Shown piece after piece: positions 8,495-16,623 of a DNA stretch of 64,000 nucleotides. This DNA comes from DATLXU01 sp035575515 (GTDB lineage: Bacteria > Acidobacteriota > Blastocatellia > UBA7656). Location: assembly GCA_035575515.1 (NCBI GenBank), contig DATLXU010000080.1, positions 27,517 to 91,516 of the forward strand, given 5' to 3'. Position 1 is the first letter of the stretch. Each line of letters opens with the position of its first letter. Under the pieces are notes generated by a model. The model searched no databases and had not been told where the DNA came from. It worked only from the letters and a program-made list of their open reading frames with translations. Position numbers and translations under genes: made by a program.

Positions 8495-9535
8495 TTATTC
8501 CTTCAATGTATAAGCAAGCAACACTTTCGGCATTGCTGGTAGCGGCAGCATCGCGCTTGCGCACCCCCGCTCAATTACGGAGCGCGGCATCCCGAACACA
8601 ATCGCTGTCTCGTTCGACTCAGCTAGGACGTGGCCGCCCGCTCTGCACACCGCTTCCGCGCCCGCCGCGCCATCTTCGCCCATCCCTGTCAGCACAATGG
8701 CGAGCGTCTTCGCGCCAAAGATTTCCGCAGCCGATTCAAACAGTGCGTCAGCCGATGGCGAGTGAATCAGATGCGAGTTTTCATTATTTACCTTCAACAC
8801 AGCTCGCTCGTTAATTTCTTCGATTGTCGTGTCGGCCCCCGCTGGAGCGATATAGATGTGTCGCTTCCTGAGAGGCTCACGGTCGCGCGCTTCTCGCACA
8901 GTGTAGTGCGAGAGCGCGTTTAATCGCGCGGCGAATGGCGCGGTAAATCCAATGGGCATGTGCTGGACGATGATTATGGGAACGACCAAATCTTTAGGCA
9001 AGTCCGTCACAAGCTTTTGAATAGCCGCAGGGCCGCCCGTCGAAGCCGCGACGCAAATCAATTCAACCTCAGCGCCGCGCGCACGGGCTTCGGCCTCAAG
9101 CGCCGCAGCTTTTGCATCAGGGCTGACCGTAAAAGTAGCAGGCGCTCGCGCAATCGCAGCCTCTTCGACGCGCTCGATTATTTGCTCTTCGAGCCTCGAC
9201 GTTGTGAGCGTAGCGCGCGGCGTTGGCTTCAATAAAAAATCGACCGCGCCAAGCTCAAGCGCCTTGAAGACACGGTCGCGGTCGCTGAACGAGCTGCAAA
9301 CAATTATCGGCAGCGGGTGATTCGCCATCGCCCATCGCAGCACTCCGAACCCATCCATTCTCGGCATCAACAAATCCAGCAAAACGACATCAGGCTCAAG
9401 CTCGACAATCTGCTTGATCGCAACGTCGCCGTCGTCGGCAAGCCCGGCAACAGCAAGCCGACCCGAACGCGCGAAGATGCGCGCGAAGCGCATTCGGTAA
9501 TACGGCGAATCATCTACGATCAACAGACGATGCAC
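8495..9535 (-). CDS. cheB: CheB: chemotaxis-type response regulator / protein-glutamate methylesterase
   Basis: An N-terminal receiver domain (LLIVDDSP; phospho-acceptor Asp in VVLLDLLMP; the conserved Lys in LLKPTP) is followed by a CheB methylesterase domain with the catalytic Ser of CVAASTGGP, His of VQHMPIGFT and Asp of GMGEDGAAG. It would remove methyl groups placed by CheR on a receptor. The GTG at 9535 has GAGG 5 nt upstream and begins exactly at the receiver domain; an upstream ATG at 9619 adds 28 residues encoded by a repeat array and is rejected. No receptor gene is present in the window. Confidence 0.93.
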   Translation of the reverse strand: MHRLLIVDDSPYYRMRFARIFARSGRLAVAGLADDGDVAIKQIVELEPDVVLLDLLMPRMDGFGVLRWAMANHPLPIIVCSSFSDRDRVFKALELGAVDFLLKPTPRATLTTSRLEEQIIERVEEAAIARAPATFTVSPDAKAAALEAEARARGAEVELICVAASTGGPAAIQKLVTDLPKDLVVPIIIVQHMPIGFTAPFAARLNALSHYTVREARDREPLRKRHIYIAPAGADTTIEEINERAVLKVNNENSHLIHSPSADALFESAAEIFGAKTLAIVLTGMGEDGAAGAEAVCRAGGHVLAESNETAIVFGMPRSVIERGCASAMLPLPAMPKVLLAYTLKE

Positions 9536-9540
9536 GATAA

Positions 9541-9655
9541 CCTCAGTAGTCAGTGGCCAGTGGCCGGTGGTCAGTAAGAATGTGGTTTCCTTGAAACAGG
9601 CTCTCAGAGCCAAGTTCAAGGCATCAGTCGTTCAACTGGCCACTGGCCACTACTT
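9541..9655. repeat. Heptamer inverted-repeat array with REP-like palindrome, between cheB and cheR
   Basis: The left arm (about 9545-9577) carries GTCAGTG/GCCAGTG units, the right arm (about 9636-9655) carries CCACTGG units. Inside lies the palindrome-like CTTGAAACAGGCTC / GAGCCAAGTTCAAG at about 9590-9625, related to those at 361-398 and 45602-45637. The stop codon of cheR is formed at the edge of the array. Confidence 0.75.
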
Positions 9656-10528
9656 TCTATGCACAAGCTCGCGGCCAATCTGAACAGGCTCGAAAGCGGT
9701 GCCGAGCGGCAAGAGCGATTCGGCATGGCCCAAGAGCAAATAGCCGCCCTTTTTCAACAGAGAGTGAAAAGCCCTCAATGTTTTCTTCGCAGCATATTCA
9801 TCGAAGTACATTAAAACATTCCGGCAAAAGATTACATCAAAGCGGTCGCGCGCTGCTTTGCCATTAAGTCTTTCACTCAAGTCTATAAGATTGAACTGCT
9901 CGAATTGCACAGATGAGCGAAGCATCTCGCTTGCGGCCCAGAGACCGCGTCCCGCCTCATGAAAATATTTTTTCTGATAATGAGTTCCGGTCGTGCGAAA
10001 ACTCGAAGCGCCATAGATGCCGCGCACGGCGGATTCGACAACGCGACGGCTCAGGTCGCTCGCGATAAGCTGAACATGGCCACCTTGAAGCATTCCACGT
10101 TCCGACAAAAGCATTGCAATCGTATAAGCCTCTTCGCCCGTCGAGCAGCCCGCGCTCCAGATTCTCAATGGCTGCGACATGCTCGCAAGCTCAGGCAGTA
10201 TATGTTCGGAAAAAGCCAGGAGCTGCCGCTTCTCGCGGAAGAAATATGTTTCGTGGATGGCGACCATGTCGAGCACGGCCTCCATCTCCTTTTCATCAAT
10301 CGCACTCTCGTAATCCGAGAAAGAAGTCAAGCCGCGCACGCGAAGGCGAGGCAGCAGCCTACGTTCAAGTATGAAGCGCGAATTTTCATCTTCGGCAATG
10401 TATATGCCGCTCGCGGCGGTTATTCGCTCGCGCAGCTTATGAAAAGTCACAGCGTCGAGCGCAGGCCCTTTTGCTCGACTCTGGTTTTCTGATCTTGTTT
10501 TCACTATCTCCTTTGCCAGTTGCGCCAT
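9650..10528 (-). CDS. cheR: CheR: chemoreceptor glutamate O-methyltransferase
   Basis: The 292-residue protein has the CheR layout: an N-terminal helical domain (about 25-90, FHKLRERITAASGIYI) and a SAM-binding methyltransferase domain with RIWSAGCSTGEEAYT and the later FDVIFCRNVLMYF. It would methylate glutamates of a chemoreceptor using S-adenosylmethionine. Its ATG directly follows the TAA of cheW, so the two are probably translated together. The region before the start has no independent promoter. Confidence 0.93.
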   Translation of the reverse strand: MAQLAKEIVKTRSENQSRAKGPALDAVTFHKLRERITAASGIYIAEDENSRFILERRLLPRLRVRGLTSFSDYESAIDEKEMEAVLDMVAIHETYFFREKRQLLAFSEHILPELASMSQPLRIWSAGCSTGEEAYTIAMLLSERGMLQGGHVQLIASDLSRRVVESAVRGIYGASSFRTTGTHYQKKYFHEAGRGLWAASEMLRSSVQFEQFNLIDLSERLNGKAARDRFDVIFCRNVLMYFDEYAAKKTLRAFHSLLKKGGYLLLGHAESLLPLGTAFEPVQIGRELVHRK

Positions 10529-11059
10529 TTACATCTCAGCCAATCGTTCAACATCAATCAGCGGCACCTGTGCGCCATTGCTTGTGAAATACGCGCGCAC
10601 TGGCCACGCGCTTTCCGGTTCTTTCACGCGGCGCGACGCCGAGGGATTATTGCGCGGGGCTGTCGCCCGCAGATGCTTCGGCTCCAAAGCGACGACGCTT
10701 TCGACGTAATCCGCAAGCAATCCCAGTTGCGATTCTCCCTTTATCAAAATCAATCGCATTCCCGCTTTGTTACGCTCAGCGGCAAGGCTCAGATCAATCA
10801 CGAGAGTCATTCGCCCGCGAACGCTCGCGACGCCGATCATTCCATCAGGGGCCGATGGCAGCGGCGATATGCGCGGGCAATAGACAACGCCTTCCGTGTG
10901 TTCGACTCCGATGGCGAATCGTTTTTCCCCTGCGATGAACACAAGCGCCGACACCGTGTTCGGATTGGCATCGGCTGGTTCGTTCGAGACTAATTCAAGC
11001 GGCAGCGCGCCAATTGCAAGCCCGCTCTTTTTGTTCGGCTCTTTGTTCGATTTTGCCAT
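10529..11059 (-). CDS. cheW: CheW-like adaptor protein
   Basis: A single CheW domain fills about residues 38-175: the strands ALVFIAGEKRFAIGVEHTEGVV, the RISPLPSAPDGMIGVASVRGRM segment and the C-terminal PLIDVERLAEM. CheW couples receptors to the CheA kinase. It lies between cheA and cheR; the stop abuts the cheR start. A short charged N-terminal tail precedes the domain. Confidence 0.9.
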   Translation of the reverse strand: MAKSNKEPNKKSGLAIGALPLELVSNEPADANPNTVSALVFIAGEKRFAIGVEHTEGVVYCPRISPLPSAPDGMIGVASVRGRMTLVIDLSLAAERNKAGMRLILIKGESQLGLLADYVESVVALEPKHLRATAPRNNPSASRRVKEPESAWPVRAYFTSNGAQVPLIDVERLAEM

Positions 11060-11063
11060 CTTT

Positions 11064-11164
11064 CAATTTTAAATTTTGGATTTTGGATTTTGGATTGCCG
11101 GAAGTAAATTATCGGTTTTCGTTCCACCGAAATCCTATTCAATCCAAAATCTAAAATCCAAAAA
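11064..11164. repeat. Heptamer inverted-repeat array (ATTTTGG type)
   Basis: The left arm reads aattttgg-attttgg-attttgg-attg and the right arm (about 11142-11163) the complement (aatccaaaatctaaaatccaa). Both have 7-bp period and enclose an unrelated loop of about 45 nt. It lies between cheA and cheW. Confidence 0.8.
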
Positions 11165-11170
11165 TCGCTA

Positions 11171-13315
11171 TCACAACCTCAGGCTCCGAAGCAGCAGCAG
11201 GCTCGCCAGATCGAGCACAATCGCAACGTCGCCGCCTTCAAGGTCAACCGCGCCGACAACGCCTTTTATCTTGCGCGCGAGCGGCCCGAGCGATTTAACG
11301 ATTATCTCGCGCTGCTCCTCGAATTGCTCAACCGCAACCGCAACGTGACGGTCCGCTGCGCGCGTTATGAACACAGGCACTTTGATCGTTGCGCCCGCTG
11401 CGCTTTGAGTCGCTTCGAGTGTTTGCAAGGCATCGGCCCCGTTCGGCTGATGAAGCAGGCGCGCGCCGCCCAGTCCGAGCAGGTATTTCAACTCCACAAG
11501 TGGGATGGTCGAGCCGCGCCACTCGATGCTTCGCCGCCCGTCGCGCCCGATTATTTCTTCCGGCCTGACATACATCAGCTCAATTATCTGCCCGACGTTA
11601 ATCGCATATCGCCACTCGCTCGCACGCACTATGAAAGCCGAGATCATCACAAGCGTAGTCGGCACGGCCAGCTCGAACCGCGTCCATTTCCCTTTTTCCG
11701 AAGTGATGCGAACCTCGCCGCCAAGCTCGTGCATCGTGCGCTCGACTGCATCAAGCCCGACCCCGCGACCTGAAACGATGGATGCTGTATCAGATGTCGA
11801 AAAGCCTGGTCGCATAATCAGGCGCAGCAACTCTTCTTCGCTCAATTCTTCGTCTTCCGCAATCAATCCGACTTCGACAGCGCGGCGGCGAACTTCTCCA
11901 GCGTCAATGCCGCGCCCGTCATCTGTGATTGCAATGATTGCCCGCGTGCCTTCGAGGCTTGCTTCAAGCTTTATCTTTCCGCGCGCGTTCTTTCCTGCAT
12001 GACGCCGCTCGTCCGGAAGCTCTATGCCGTGATCAATCGCGTTTCGCAGCACGTGATAGATTGAATCCGAAACGCGATCAACTATCATCTTGTCGAGCTG
12101 AGTCTCGCGCCCTGCTATTTCAACCGAAACCGATTTGCCAAGCTCGCGCGCGAGCCTGCTGGCGAGCCGCGCCGCCCGCGTGAAGGTCTGCGCGAGCGAA
12201 ATCATCCGAAGCTCAACCAGTCTCTCTTCAAGCTGAAGAAAATCGCGCTCGATTCGACGCGCGCTGAATCTCAGATCGAACTGCTCGCGCGCCCCGAATC
12301 CGGCGGCAGCCAAAAACGTCTCTGCCATCGAGGCAAGCCGCGCCATCTCGTTTGAAAGCTCGTGCGCGAGTCCTGACAATTCATCAATCTGCGAGAGGTC
12401 CACGCGCACGCTCGGCGATAGAGGCTGCAGCGATTCCTGCGCGAACGCGGGCGGTAGCACCGCGCTGATGCTTTCAGTCGAAGGCTTGCCGCTTTTTTGT
12501 CTGGATTTCTTCGGGATGCGGCTGACGTTTATCAGTGCCGCTCCCGCGCGCCGCCACGAAGACGGGCCGATGCCCTTCACGCGCCCGCCAAATTGCTCGA
12601 CAATTTTTTTGACGTCGCTCTCCCTGAGCTGCGTTGCAAAGACGAGCTTGAAAGCCACGAAAGCGGCTCCCGGAGCCGTTTCCGGCAGGGTCGTTATCAA
12701 CTCGCCTTTTTCTTCGAGCTTCGATGTGAGCGCGCGGTATTGCTTATCGAGACTGCCGATTTCGAAGCTGACGACGATTGCGTAAAAGGCGCGGCCCGCT
12801 TTGAGATTCTCTTTTATTCGATGCTCTTCGTATTCGGTGAGCAGCGCGCGTTCTTTTTCTGAAAGCGCGAGCGACTCCAATCCGCCATCGCTTTTCTTTG
12901 CGCGCTCGCGCGGACGCGTGGCAATCGAAGTGAGAAGCTGGCGAAGCCGCTCAAAATCTTCTTCGCTCGCCGTGCCGCGCGCCGCGCCTCCTACCAGAGC
13001 AGCAAGCCCGGCTCCTGCTTCCTGCAGCGCGGCGGTTGATTCCCCATCGAGCGCGAGATGCCCAAGTCTCAAGTCATCGAGTATGTCTTCGAACTCGTGC
13101 GCGAGCGATTGAACTTCGGGCAAATCCATCATGCCTGAAAGTCCCTTGAGCGAATGGACAGTGCGAAAGATTCTGTTGATGAGGTTGATGTCGGGGCTTG
13201 CGGTTGAGCGCGCGGCGAGCGAATCGAGGTCCGAAAGCAGCAGGTCGAGCAACTCTTCAGACTCAGACAGGTACTCGCTTAATAACGCCTTGTCTTCAAT
13301 CATAGGATTGCGCAC
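11171..13315 (-). CDS. cheA: CheA-like histidine kinase
   Basis: The 714-residue kinase begins with an Hpt domain whose phospho-acceptor is His54 in TVHSLKGL. A central region of about 150 residues follows, including an apparent partner-binding segment. The dimerisation/HATPase part comes next (N-box HVLRNAIDHGIE, then ITDDGRGID, and RGVGLDAV), and a C-terminal CheW-like domain ends the protein. It would phosphorylate the CheB receiver and some unlinked regulator, because no CheY is encoded nearby. A GGAGCCG palindrome in its coding sequence (near 12662-12690) resembles the intergenic repeats but encodes ordinary protein. Confidence 0.92.
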   Translation of the reverse strand: MRNPMIEDKALLSEYLSESEELLDLLLSDLDSLAARSTASPDINLINRIFRTVHSLKGLSGMMDLPEVQSLAHEFEDILDDLRLGHLALDGESTAALQEAGAGLAALVGGAARGTASEEDFERLRQLLTSIATRPRERAKKSDGGLESLALSEKERALLTEYEEHRIKENLKAGRAFYAIVVSFEIGSLDKQYRALTSKLEEKGELITTLPETAPGAAFVAFKLVFATQLRESDVKKIVEQFGGRVKGIGPSSWRRAGAALINVSRIPKKSRQKSGKPSTESISAVLPPAFAQESLQPLSPSVRVDLSQIDELSGLAHELSNEMARLASMAETFLAAAGFGAREQFDLRFSARRIERDFLQLEERLVELRMISLAQTFTRAARLASRLARELGKSVSVEIAGRETQLDKMIVDRVSDSIYHVLRNAIDHGIELPDERRHAGKNARGKIKLEASLEGTRAIIAITDDGRGIDAGEVRRRAVEVGLIAEDEELSEEELLRLIMRPGFSTSDTASIVSGRGVGLDAVERTMHELGGEVRITSEKGKWTRFELAVPTTLVMISAFIVRASEWRYAINVGQIIELMYVRPEEIIGRDGRRSIEWRGSTIPLVELKYLLGLGGARLLHQPNGADALQTLEATQSAAGATIKVPVFITRAADRHVAVAVEQFEEQREIIVKSLGPLARKIKGVVGAVDLEGGDVAIVLDLASLLLLRSLRL

Positions 13316-13458
13316 GCACCGATTTCGGATTGCCGATTTCGAATCGCCGATTTGAAAAATAGTTCTCGGAATTCAAATCTGCGCTCCGCCATTTTGCCTG
13401 AGAACTTAATCGTAAATTCTCAATGCGCAATGCGCAAACTGAAATCGGCAATTGAAAA
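13316..13458. repeat. Repeat-rich gap between nusB and cheA
   Basis: The left part repeats GATTTCGGATTGCC and GATTTCGAATCGCC at about 14-bp (two heptamers) spacing; the right end holds the complement (aaatcggcaattgaaaatc). The middle has a GCGCAATGCGCAA direct repeat. The whole can pair as a hairpin of the same style as the other arrays. Confidence 0.65.
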
Positions 13459-13905
13459 TCACTGCGTGCGAGTGGTCGCAGTTGACGCTGCCTGATTTTC
13501 GAGGTCGCGTTTTATCGCGTCGAGTATGCCGTTGATGAATTGCGTGGCTTCAAAGGTCGAGAATCTTCGGGCGATCTCAAGCGCCTCGTTTATCACTACA
13601 GTCTTCGGCGTCTCTTTTTCGTAGAGGAATTCATAAATTGCGAGGCGCAGTATGTTGCGGTCAACGACGGCCATGCGGTTTATGCGCCAGTTTTCGGCGC
13701 GTTTGCGTATGAGCGCGTCTATCTCGTCCTGGTGGGAAATAGTTCCGAGCGCGAGGCTGTTGGAAAAATCGCGAGCGACATCGCCCGTCTCATCGCCGAA
13801 CTCGTTCCAGTAGGTCGAGACGAGTTCGGCTATAGTCGGTCGCGCGACATCGTATTGAAAGAGCATTTGTAAGGCGCAGATGCGAGCCTTACGCCTGGCA
13901 CCCAT
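13459..13905 (-). CDS. nusB: Transcription antitermination factor NusB
   Basis: The protein matches NusB from MGARRKARICALQMLFQYD to the conserved INRMAVVDRNILRLAIYEFLY and VVINEALEIARRFS. NusB binds boxA RNA with S10 during rRNA antitermination. The ATG at 13905 is preferred: GAGGG lies a few bases upstream and the family begins here; a longer frame from 13986 would overlap ribH. RibH-NusB order is common in many bacteria, which supports both calls. Confidence 0.93.
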   Translation of the reverse strand: MGARRKARICALQMLFQYDVARPTIAELVSTYWNEFGDETGDVARDFSNSLALGTISHQDEIDALIRKRAENWRINRMAVVDRNILRLAIYEFLYEKETPKTVVINEALEIARRFSTFEATQFINGILDAIKRDLENQAASTATTRTQ

Positions 13906-13954
13906 AATTAAACCCTCACATCGGAAATGAGGAGTTACTCCAAATCGTCCACCA

Positions 13955-14419
13955 TCACAGTTCGCGATAAAGGTTGATAAGCTCAACAGCCGTCATCGCG
14001 GCCTCGAATCCTTTATTGCCGGATTTCGCTCCGGCGCGGTCAATAGCCTGTTCAAGATTGTCTGCTGTCACAACTCCGAGCGAAATGGGGAGGTCTGCGT
14101 CGAGCGATACCTGCGCGATGCCTTTGAATACTTCAGCCGCGATGTACTCGTTATGAGAAGTCTCGCCGCGAATGATAACACCGAGACAAATCACCGCGTC
14201 GTAGTTGCCGCTTGATGCAACGCGACGAGCAGCCATCGGCAACTCGAAAGAGCCTGGCACTCGAACTATTGTTATCGCGTCAGCGGATGCGCCCAGTCGT
14301 TCGAGCGCGTCGACCGCGCCGCTGATCAAACGGCTCACGACGAAGTCATTCCAGCGGCTTGCGACAATCGCCACTCGAATCCCTTCGGCGCTCAATCGCC
14401 CCTGGATCGTTCTAGCCAA
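13955..14419 (-). CDS. ribH: 6,7-dimethyl-8-ribityllumazine synthase
   Basis: The 154-residue protein has the RibH fold signature: VAIVASRWNDFVVSRL, the substrate loop VPGSFELPMAARR, and CLGVIIRGETSHNEYI with the catalytic His. It condenses 5-amino-6-ribitylaminouracil with dihydroxybutanone phosphate in riboflavin synthesis and usually forms icosahedral shells. It leads the minus-strand run into nusB, 49 nt upstream of the chosen nusB start. Confidence 0.96.
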   Translation of the reverse strand: MARTIQGRLSAEGIRVAIVASRWNDFVVSRLISGAVDALERLGASADAITIVRVPGSFELPMAARRVASSGNYDAVICLGVIIRGETSHNEYIAAEVFKGIAQVSLDADLPISLGVVTADNLEQAIDRAGAKSGNKGFEAAMTAVELINLYREL

Positions 14420-14733
14420 CTCGTGCTTTCTCCTTCGCGCCGGCCTCTAGCGCGGCCAAATTATCAATTATCAACTGAGGACGAGTATAGGTTGGCCCCA
14501 CATTGATGTCAAGCAACGTGACTTTCGACGCAAATTGAAACAGGCTGTCAGAACAAGGCGCGAGCGAGCGACGTATGCTCTGGCGTGCGGCTTTGGAGCA
14601 ACAAGTTTAAATTTTCAATCTTCTGCTGATATGATAATGTACGAACGAAATTCAAAACGCCTCGCCCCGTTCGAGCGAAGACTCTGGCCGCGAAGGGCTG
14701 CCTCAGGAGAGTCGGCGAGGTCAGGAGGGGGAA
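14420..14733. other. Divergent gap between ribH and pspA
   Basis: About 310 nt with no gene. It must contain promoters for both directions. It includes a half copy of the TTGAAACAGGCT repeat at about 14535 and a candidate extended -10 element upstream of pspA, listed separately. Confidence 0.5.
14601..14635 (+). promoter_or_regulatory. Candidate extended -10 promoter for pspA
   Basis: TGA-TATGAT (14627-14635) fits an extended -10 element (TGN plus TATAAT-like, five of six matches). No convincing -35 box lies 17 bp upstream, which extended -10 promoters tolerate. It lies about 100 nt before the pspA start. Confidence 0.35.
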
Positions 14734-15495
14734 ATGTGGAGTAGAATAAAAAGGCTCTTTCGTTCCATCTTCGGAGGAATGATCGAGCGCGCCGAAGACC
14801 CTGAGCTTATCCTTCAGCAGACCATTCGCGACATGCGCGACAAGGTTCCGCAGATGCAAAACAACGTCGCGCTCGTCATGGCACAGGAGAAACAACTCGA
14901 AAAGCGTGCCGCCCAGCTTGAGAAAGAGATTACCGAAGACGACTATAAGATAAAAGCGGCGATCAATCAGGGGCGCGACGACGTGGCGCGGCTTTACATC
15001 ACTCGGATGCAGGAGAAGCAGACCGAGCTTGACAACACAAAAGGCCAGCTTGAAACGGCGCGCGCGGCATCGAAGCAGGCTCGGAAGCTTCTCGACGACT
15101 ACATCCTTCAAGTCAAGAAGCGAACGGCTGAGGCTCAGCAACTTGTCAATCAGGCTCGCGCCGCGAAGATGCAGGAGCAACTTGCGCAGACGATGGCCAC
15201 GTTCAAAGTCGGCGACGAGGCGGGCACGTTCGATGAGATGCGCGACCGCATTCAGCGCCGCGCCGCAACTGCCGAAGCTAAGATAGAGCTTTCGACCGGC
15301 GGAATAGAGTCTCAGATTGCAGACATCGAGCGCGAGTCCTTAAACATTCAGGTCGAAGATACGCTCGCGGCCTACAAGCGACAGATGGGCAAAGAAGCGC
15401 CAGCCGCAGCCGCTCCGCCGCCTCCGGCAATCGAGAGAGAGTCGGCGGGCGAGAAAACGCTCGGCCCTTCCGATAAAGCGAAGGCGCTTGAGTAA
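14734..15495 (+). CDS. pspA: PspA/IM30 family membrane-repair protein
   Basis: The 253-residue protein is largely coiled coil with the PspA/IM30 signature: an amphipathic N-terminal helix (MWSRIKRLFRSIFGGMIERAEDPE), then LILQQTIRDMRDKVPQM and long helices to about residue 215, and a Pro/Ala-rich tail. PspA proteins are structural relatives of ESCRT-III and bind damaged inner membrane. The start has GGAGGGGG upstream. It is followed by a membrane coiled-coil protein and an AAA ATPase, an arrangement that suggests an assembly and disassembly unit. Confidence 0.93.
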   Translation: MWSRIKRLFRSIFGGMIERAEDPELILQQTIRDMRDKVPQMQNNVALVMAQEKQLEKRAAQLEKEITEDDYKIKAAINQGRDDVARLYITRMQEKQTELDNTKGQLETARAASKQARKLLDDYILQVKKRTAEAQQLVNQARAAKMQEQLAQTMATFKVGDEAGTFDEMRDRIQRRAATAEAKIELSTGGIESQIADIERESLNIQVEDTLAAYKRQMGKEAPAAAAPPPPAIERESAGEKTLGPSDKAKALE

Positions 15496-15657
15496 AAGGT
15501 TGTAGGGGCGGGGCCTGTCCCTGCCCGGATTGCCGAAGGCAATGAGATAGATTTGCCATCGGCCAATTTGATTAATGCATGATTCTTTCATCGCGCTTGA
15601 GCGCGATTCGGGCCGGGGAACCCGCGCAGCGGGTCGAGACCTGCCCATACAGTTCAT

Positions 15658-16521
15658 ATGCCTGAGAACGTCAGTTACGTGAAAGAGGCGGCCAAAGAGC
15701 CGCTCAACATCTGGGCTATGGTCATATTCGTGGCGATGGCCGTTTTCGTTTATACGGGGGCGAGCGATCTCGGAGTGCTGCGAGAGTTCGCCGCGTGGAT
15801 TCCGCTAGCCATAGGCGCGGCTGCCGAGGCGCTCTATCTTTCAATCGTGCCGAACACGCCAGGTTATCGCCGCATTGTTGATCAGCGGGCGAAGAAGCGC
15901 GCGCTTGCAGAGCGCAATCGCCGCCGCGAAGAGCTAATCAAGTCCTTCGACCCGCGCGAGCGCGAAGCAGTCGAGTACCTTCGCTGGATGAAGAATCAGA
16001 TTTATCAGAACTTTCAAAAGTCCACGCACATGGCTGAGATTCCCGAACGCATTCGCATGCTCGATCTTTATTGGGAAGCATACGTGGACCTGCTCGACAC
16101 TTATCGCCGCCGCAAGAACCATCTTCGTTCGAGCAATCGTCAGACTATCAACAATCAGATTCAGCAGGCGCAGCACAACATCGCCAAAGCCCCCGACGAC
16201 GACACGCGGCGGCTTTACGAACGGCACCTGGAATTTCTTCAAAAGCGGCTCCAGACCTATGACGAAGTTGAGCGTTCGGTGAAGCGGGTCGAGGCGCAGC
16301 TACAATCAATCGAGAGCTTCTTCGGGCTTGTTAACGATCAGGTCATCACCATGCCGACGCCGGAGCTTATTTCATCGCTCGACTTTGAATCAATGCTTTC
16401 ATCAATCGAGCTGACGCGAGAGATACTCGACGAGACAGCGCCTGTGCTGAACCAGTTGGACATAGCCGACCGCAGCGCATCAAGCGAGCCGGGTCGGCCA
16501 CCGATTGCTCAAAGACAATAG
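15658..16521 (+). CDS. Membrane-anchored coiled-coil protein of the pspA operon
   Basis: I do not recognise a named family. Residues about 15-65 hold two membrane helices (IWAMVIFVAMAVFVYTG and a second near FAAWIPLAIGAAAEALYLSI); residues about 70-240 are charged and predicted coiled coil on the cytoplasmic side; the C terminus (240-287) is acidic. It lies between pspA and an AAA ATPase, all on the plus strand, so a role as membrane anchor or adaptor for that pair is plausible. The start ATG has only a weak ribosome-binding site. Confidence 0.65.
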   Translation: MPENVSYVKEAAKEPLNIWAMVIFVAMAVFVYTGASDLGVLREFAAWIPLAIGAAAEALYLSIVPNTPGYRRIVDQRAKKRALAERNRRREELIKSFDPREREAVEYLRWMKNQIYQNFQKSTHMAEIPERIRMLDLYWEAYVDLLDTYRRRKNHLRSSNRQTINNQIQQAQHNIAKAPDDDTRRLYERHLEFLQKRLQTYDEVERSVKRVEAQLQSIESFFGLVNDQVITMPTPELISSLDFESMLSSIELTREILDETAPVLNQLDIADRSASSEPGRPPIAQRQ

Positions 16522-16620
16522 TCCGAAGTCCTGAATCCGAAGTCCGAAGTCGAAGAGAAGGCGCGCACGCAAACTCTCCTTGATTTCGGACTTCGGATTC
16601 AGGACTTCAGACTTCAGACT
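16521..16620. repeat. Heptamer inverted-repeat array (GAAGTCC type)
   Basis: The left arm gaagtcc-tgaatcc-gaagtcc-gaagtcg pairs with the right arm (tttcggacttcggattcaggacttcag). Stem units are 7 bp, with a loop of about 25 nt that includes ggcgcgcacgc. It separates the coiled-coil gene from the AAA gene. Confidence 0.85.
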
Positions 16621-16623
16621 ATC

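Noticed and set aside
12655..12690. REP-like palindrome inside cheA
   Set aside because: GAAACGGCTCC/GGAGCCG resembles the intergenic palindrome, but it encodes a normal stretch of CheA (ETAPGAAF), so coincidence is likely.
14588..14610. Sigma-54 promoter for pspA
   Set aside because: TGGCGTG is similar to a -24 box, but no GC doublet occurs at the right distance for the -12 box.
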